Shown here one piece after another: positions 60,996 to 64,000 of a stretch of DNA of 64,000 nucleotides. The stretch's first letter is position 1; each line of letters starts with the position of its first letter. The DNA is taken from NCBI GenBank assembly GCA_003141555.1, contig PLMN01000005.1:1-64000 (forward strand), in the 5' to 3' direction. This stretch comes from Candidatus Aminicenantota bacterium (GTDB taxonomy: Bacteria; Acidobacteriota; Aminicenantia; Aminicenantales; UBA4085). A model generated the notes under the pieces. That model saw nothing but the letters and a program-made list of their open reading frames with translations, was not told the DNA's origin and did not search any database. The position numbers and the translations under genes were made by a program.

Positions 60996-62380
60996 AAAAC
61001 GGACTCCCCGTCCTCCCTTCGACGGCCTCGATTCATGAAGCCATCCGCCGGCTCGAGGAGATATCCTCCACAGCGGCGTTCGTCGTCGACGAGACCCAGA
61101 TCTTCGTCGGCCAAGTGACCATCCAGCAGCTCCGGCGGCTGATCCTGTCGGGCGCGGACAGCGCCTCGCGGATCGAGTCCTACGCCGCCTGGCACACGGC
61201 CAAGCTGGCCAAATCCGAGCTCGAGAACGAAGGCGCATTGGCGGCCCTGGCCGAGGACATGGAGCTGCAGGGGATCGACGCGGCTCCCATCGTCAACAAG
61301 ACCGGCAAGGTCGTCGGCCGGCTCGGGCTCGCGGATATCCGGGATCTCCTGGGCCGCGGGCGGCATCCCAAAGCCCGGCCGGCCGAGCCCCGGACGAAGA
61401 ACGTGCTCGTCGTGGGCGGAGCGGGCTACCTGGGCAGCGTCCTCGTCCGCAAGCTCCTCCAGACCGGCCGCCGCGTCCGCGTCCTCGACAGCTTCATTTA
61501 CGGCAAGCGCTCGCTCAAGCCCCTCGAAGGCCACCGGAGCCTGGAAATCATCGAGGGCGACTTCCGCAACATCGAGACCGTGGTCAACTCCCTCAAGGAC
61601 ATCGACGCCGTGGTGCTCCTGGCGGCCGTGGTCGGCGACCCGGCGGCCCAGCACCGGCCCGAGCAGACGATCGAGACCAACATCCTGGCCGCCCAGTCCC
61701 TGGCCTTCGCCTGCAAGCTCCACTGCATCAGCCGCTTCCTCTTCGCCTCGACCTGCAGCGTCTACGGCCGGACGGACGGCGTCCTCGACGAGGCCTCGCC
61801 TCTCAATCCCGTCTCGCTCTATGCCCGGTCGAAGATCTTCTCCGAGCAGTGCATCCTCGACCTGGCGGGCGACAATTTCTCGCCGACGATCCTGCGGATG
61901 GGCACGCTCTACGGCTACTCGCCCCGGATGCGCTTCGACCTGGTCGTGAACACGATGAGCATGAAGGCCCACGTTGAGAAGCGGATCCAGGTCTTCGGCG
62001 GGAGCCAATGGCGGCCCTTGCTCCACGTCGAGGACGCGGCCGACGCGTTCGCCCGCTGCCTGGACGCCCCGCTCGAGAAGATCGGCAACCTGGTCTTCAA
62101 CGTCGGCTCGAACGAGCAGAACTACCGGATCATCGAGATTGCGGACCTGATCGGCGCTTCGCTCCCGAAGGTGAAGATCGAGGTCGAGGCGGCTCAGCTC
62201 GATGCCCGCGACTACCGGGTGTCGTTCGACAAGATCCGGCGCGCCCTCGGGTTCAAGGCCGGCGAGACCATCCCCCGGGCCGCCAAGCGGATCGACCGCG
62301 AGCTCAGCCTGGGCAACCTCCGCAATCCCTACGCCAAGGTCTACTACAACCACTATTTCGACGCCGCCGAGGAATCGTAA
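60992..62380 (+). CDS. CBS-domain-SDR fusion (NAD-dependent epimerase/dehydratase)
   Basis: Protein of 462 residues. Residues 1-128 form a CBS pair (STASIHEAIRRLEEISSTAAFVVDE, then IDAAPIVNKTGKVVGRLGLADIRDLL). Residues 137-455 are an extended SDR: VVGGAGYLGSVLVRKLL, catalytic FASTCSVYG and Tyr-x3-Lys in SLYARSKIFSEQ. CBS pairs bind adenine nucleotides, so the sugar-nucleotide reaction may be energy-sensitive. CBS modules are known on sugar-phosphate nucleotidyltransferases; on an SDR they are uncommon. Confidence 0.85.
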   Translation: MKNGLPVLPSTASIHEAIRRLEEISSTAAFVVDETQIFVGQVTIQQLRRLILSGADSASRIESYAAWHTAKLAKSELENEGALAALAEDMELQGIDAAPIVNKTGKVVGRLGLADIRDLLGRGRHPKARPAEPRTKNVLVVGGAGYLGSVLVRKLLQTGRRVRVLDSFIYGKRSLKPLEGHRSLEIIEGDFRNIETVVNSLKDIDAVVLLAAVVGDPAAQHRPEQTIETNILAAQSLAFACKLHCISRFLFASTCSVYGRTDGVLDEASPLNPVSLYARSKIFSEQCILDLAGDNFSPTILRMGTLYGYSPRMRFDLVVNTMSMKAHVEKRIQVFGGSQWRPLLHVEDAADAFARCLDAPLEKIGNLVFNVGSNEQNYRIIEIADLIGASLPKVKIEVEAAQLDARDYRVSFDKIRRALGFKAGETIPRAAKRIDRELSLGNLRNPYAKVYYNHYFDAAEES

Positions 62381-62392
62381 GCCAGAACCCCT

Positions 62393-64000
62393 ATGAAATC
62401 AATTTCCTTCACGCTGATTCTGCTTTGCGCCCTCGTCCTCTTCCCTTCTGCGTCCTATGCCGGAACACCCCCGAAATTCGGAACCATCCTCTACGGCGCC
62501 TCCTATTATTGGGAATACATGCCCTACGAGCGGCTCGATCAGGACGTCCAATTGATGGAGAAGCTCGGCATCACGTTCGTCCGGCTCGGCGAATCCACGT
62601 GGGGCGTCATGGAGCCGCGCGACGGCGAGTTCGACTTCGCCTGGCTCGACCGGGTCATCGACCGGCTACACAAGGCCGGCATCAAGGTCATCCTCGGCAC
62701 ACCGACCTATTCCATCCCCGCCTGGCTCTACAAGAAGCACCCCGAGATCCAGGTGAAGCAGATCAACCAAGACCGCTACTCCTACGGCCTGCGGCAGATG
62801 ACCGACCTCACCCACCCGGTTTACCGGCGCTATGCGGAGAGGATCATCCGCACGCTCGTCTCGCGCTACAAGGACCACCCGGCCGTCATCGGCTACCAGC
62901 TCGACAACGAGACGCATGCCTCCGGCACGGCCGACGCGCCCGTCCAGCTCCGGTTCCGCGAAGAGATTCAGGCGAAATTCAAGACGCCCGAGGCCCTCAA
63001 TAAAGCTTGGGGATTGAACTACTGGGGTCAGAATATCGCTTCGTTCGAGGATCTCCCACCGCGGGACGGCATCCTCAACCCCGGCTACAAGCTCGAGTGG
63101 GAGCGGTTCCAGCAGAGGGTCATCGCCGAATTCCTGGGCTGGCAGGCGGGGATCGTGAACGGACTCAAGCGGCCCGACCAGTTCGTGAGCAATGATTTCG
63201 CCGGCGTCCAGACCGACCTCGACCCGTTCGAGGTTTCGCGGTCGCTCGACGTCCCGTCCATCAACATTTACCACGGCATGCAGGACCGCCTGACCGGCGT
63301 CGAGATCGCTCATATGGGCGACTACGCCCGATCGCTCAAGCGAAGCGGCTACCTGGTCACCGAGACCAACGCCCAGACGACAGGCTGGGATTCGGCCGGG
63401 CAGTTCCCGCCTTACGACGGGCAGCTGCGCCTCGCCGCGTTCGCCCACGCCGGGAGCGGGGCGGAGCTCGTCGGCTACTGGCACTGGCATTCGCTCCACT
63501 ACGGCCAGGAGACCTATTGGAAAGGCGTCCTGGCCCACGACCTCGAGCCCAACCGGGTCAGCGAGGAGGTCGGCCGGGTTGCACGCGATTTGAAGACTGC
63601 GGGCCCGGCCCTTGCCGGCCTGACCAAGAAGAACGACGTCGCCGTCCTCTACAGCCTCGATTCGATCTACGGCCTGAATTTCATGCCGTTCGACGATAAA
63701 AAAGATTACGGCTTCATCCTCGACCAATTCTATCGGACGCTCTACAATCTGAACGTCGAAACGGACTTCGTCTTCCCGCAGGAGCCGCGCTTCGAGGACT
63801 ATCGCCTGGTCATCGTCCCGCCGCTCTATATCGCGAGCGACGCCCTGCTCGACCGGCTGGCGGCCTACGTGAAGGGCGGCGGGCACGTCCTGGCCGCGTT
63901 CAAGAGCGGCTTCTGCAACGAAAACTCAACCGTCCGCCCGGTGATGGCTCCCGGCCCGCTCCGGGCCGCGGCCGGTTTCCGCTACCAGGAATTCTCGACG
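62393..64000 (+). CDS. GH42 beta-galactosidase, exported (3' end outside the window)
   Basis: At least 536 residues are visible; the gene runs off the right edge. Signal peptide MKSISFTLILLCALVLFPSA with cleavage near SYAG. GH42 TIM-barrel: YGASYYWEYMPYERLDQDV, then acid/base Glu173 in YQLDNETHA and nucleophile Glu324 in VTETNAQTTGW. After about residue 395 the beta-galactosidase trimerisation domain begins (VAVLYSLDSIYG, RLVIVPPLYI). It would release galactose or a related sugar in the periplasm or outside. ATG 62393 is 12 bases after the SDR stop. Confidence 0.9.
   Translation, partial: MKSISFTLILLCALVLFPSASYAGTPPKFGTILYGASYYWEYMPYERLDQDVQLMEKLGITFVRLGESTWGVMEPRDGEFDFAWLDRVIDRLHKAGIKVILGTPTYSIPAWLYKKHPEIQVKQINQDRYSYGLRQMTDLTHPVYRRYAERIIRTLVSRYKDHPAVIGYQLDNETHASGTADAPVQLRFREEIQAKFKTPEALNKAWGLNYWGQNIASFEDLPPRDGILNPGYKLEWERFQQRVIAEFLGWQAGIVNGLKRPDQFVSNDFAGVQTDLDPFEVSRSLDVPSINIYHGMQDRLTGVEIAHMGDYARSLKRSGYLVTETNAQTTGWDSAGQFPPYDGQLRLAAFAHAGSGAELVGYWHWHSLHYGQETYWKGVLAHDLEPNRVSEEVGRVARDLKTAGPALAGLTKKNDVAVLYSLDSIYGLNFMPFDDKKDYGFILDQFYRTLYNLNVETDFVFPQEPRFEDYRLVIVPPLYIASDALLDRLAAYVKGGGHVLAAFKSGFCNENSTVRPVMAPGPLRAAAGFRYQEFST

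Overview
The window looks like a chromosomal segment of a high-GC, Gram-negative-type bacterium. Several families point towards Acidobacteriota or Candidatus Aminicenantes: a GWxTD-domain lipoprotein, a DUF6599-like protein, a Tat-exported DUF362 protein, an LVIVD propeller, and many secreted peptidases (clostripain C11, M1, C69, C1A). Signal peptides and a small beta-barrel-like protein imply an outer envelope. The lineage is an inference; no rRNA or ribosomal protein gene is present. Several promoters are sigma-70-like (TTGACA, 16-18 bp, TATAAT-like). At least three genes appear to start within about 8 bases of the -10 box, so some transcripts may be leaderless.

Layout. 0.1-5.0 kb: a DUF4143-type AAA ATPase overlapping a type I restriction HsdR-like translocase that ends in an AlbA_2/Schlafen domain; no hsdM or hsdS is visible. 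5.0-10.6 kb: a four-gene secreted-protein operon (DUF6599, DUF362, LVIVD, esterase). 10.6-19.1 kb: a BCAT-like aminotransferase with a 37-residue membrane peptide, two small exported proteins, then clostripain, M1 and C69 peptidases. 19.3-30.0 kb: a FAD oxidoreductase, a GWxTD lipoprotein, and a compact seven-gene envelope glycan or lipid cluster (GT-C, methyltransferase, B12-type radical SAM, GT4, flippase-like membrane protein, two GT2). 30.1-35.4 kb: storage polysaccharide enzymes (large GH13, glycogen phosphorylase). 36.1-38.2 kb: a one-polypeptide BadF/HgdC-type ATPase activator plus HgdB/YjiM-type iron-sulfur reductase, which resembles a fused double-cubane cluster protein. 38.2-41.9 kb: a coiled-coil membrane protein, a PadR/HAAS pair, and an ABC membrane domain coupled to a HEMHE lipoprotein.

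41.9-48.3 kb is AT-richer and decayed: a CPBP protease remnant, a nitroreductase, an amidohydrolase, an NTF2-like protein, two intact copies and one truncated copy of a small membrane-anchored protein, and two broken copies of another family. This stretch ends at the 3' side of selC (tRNA-Sec), a well-known type of integration site.

48.3-57.6 kb carries the complete bacterial selenocysteine machinery: selC, then selA-selD-selB as an overlapping operon on the minus strand. SelD has an N-terminal triple CxC extension and a C-terminal tail read from a dispersed repeat. Between selC and selB lie a papain-like peptidase and a GT-C/TPR protein. Upstream of selA are a proline-racemase-family enzyme whose Cys/Thr pair indicates trans-3-hydroxy-L-proline dehydratase, and a lipocalin. 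58.2-64.0 kb: a low-molecular-weight phosphatase, a translationally coupled trio (cysteine desulfurase-like enzyme, SDR epimerase, CBS-SDR fusion), and a GH42 beta-galactosidase cut by the window edge.
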